DNA from: Zygaena filipendulae | Lineage: Eukaryota > Arthropoda > Insecta > Lepidoptera > Zygaenidae | Length of the DNA: 64,000 bases | Reading direction: 5' to 3' | Assembly: GCA_907165275.2 (NCBI GenBank) | Contig: OU015649.1 | Coordinates: 7,594,001-7,658,000 of the forward strand | Shown here: positions 63,961 through 64,000 of the stretch, piece after piece | How the letters are laid out: each line of letters starts with the position of its first letter | How positions within the stretch are numbered: the stretch's first letter is position 1 | The notes under the pieces: generated by a model | Databases searched by the model: none | What the model was told of the DNA's origin: nothing | What the model saw: the letters and a program-made list of their open reading frames with translations, nothing else | Position numbers and translations under genes: made by a program

Positions 63961-64000
63961 TCTCCTTACAATAACAAACACAACAAAAAAGAATTTGCGG

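Larger units (their letters stand above)
56641..64000. other. Gene-free distal region built from mobile elements
   Basis: After the PITHD1 3' flank no host exon is recognised. 56930-60100 is a stack of MITEs; 60297-63050 holds a broken LINE reverse transcriptase with a 1.5 kb insertion; 63103-64000 has a TGACGTCA-MITE and GCGGTTTCACCCGCG-family copies. 56700-56925 and 60100-60290 show nothing recognisable. Confidence 0.7.

Overview
This window is nuclear DNA of an insect, almost certainly a moth or butterfly. The four genes are insect orthologues of conserved animal genes with short spliced exons and AT-rich introns. Dozens of copies of an interspersed repeat with a GCGGTTTCACCCGCG core, typical of Lepidoptera, fill the introns and intergenic DNA. 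The selenoprotein T homologue has cysteine in place of selenocysteine, as in other insects. I assembled exons by eye from splice sites, reading phase and remembered similarity to human and fly proteins, and every junction was checked for phase.

Layout. (1) 1-20886, minus strand: sodium leak channel NALCN (narrow abdomen in Drosophila), 30 coding exons, 4743 nt, 1581 residues from the start codon to the window edge; the last part of the C-terminus lies off the left edge. (2) 20887-25369: intergenic, full of DNA transposon remnants, including a PIF/Harbinger transposase fragment nested in another element. (3) 25370-43100, plus strand: WDR35/IFT121, 22 exons found, 1038 residues, with one conserved solenoid block not located. 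(4) 43101-47761: intergenic, with elements nested several deep. (5) 47762-49927, minus strand: SELT-like (selenoprotein T family), 3 exons, 200 residues. (6) 49928-53368: head-to-head intergenic space. (7) 53369-56640, plus strand: PITHD1-like, 4 exons, 207 residues, with a mariner remnant in its last intron. (8) 56641-64000: no host gene; a stack of Harbinger-derived MITEs and a broken LINE reverse transcriptase interrupted by a 1.5 kb terminal-inverted-repeat element.

The genes do not form a functional unit. NALCN sets resting sodium leak in neurons, WDR35 works in ciliary IFT-A transport, the SELT-like protein is an ER membrane thioredoxin-fold protein, and PITHD1 carries a PITH domain. 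The most informative material is the mobile DNA: several insertions have a matching empty site in a paralogous repeat elsewhere in the window, which fixes their ends and target duplications. Other points worth checking are two GC-AG introns in NALCN, G/T-rich repeats sitting on two NALCN splice acceptors, and the missing WDR35 block. No CRISPR array, rRNA or tRNA gene was seen.
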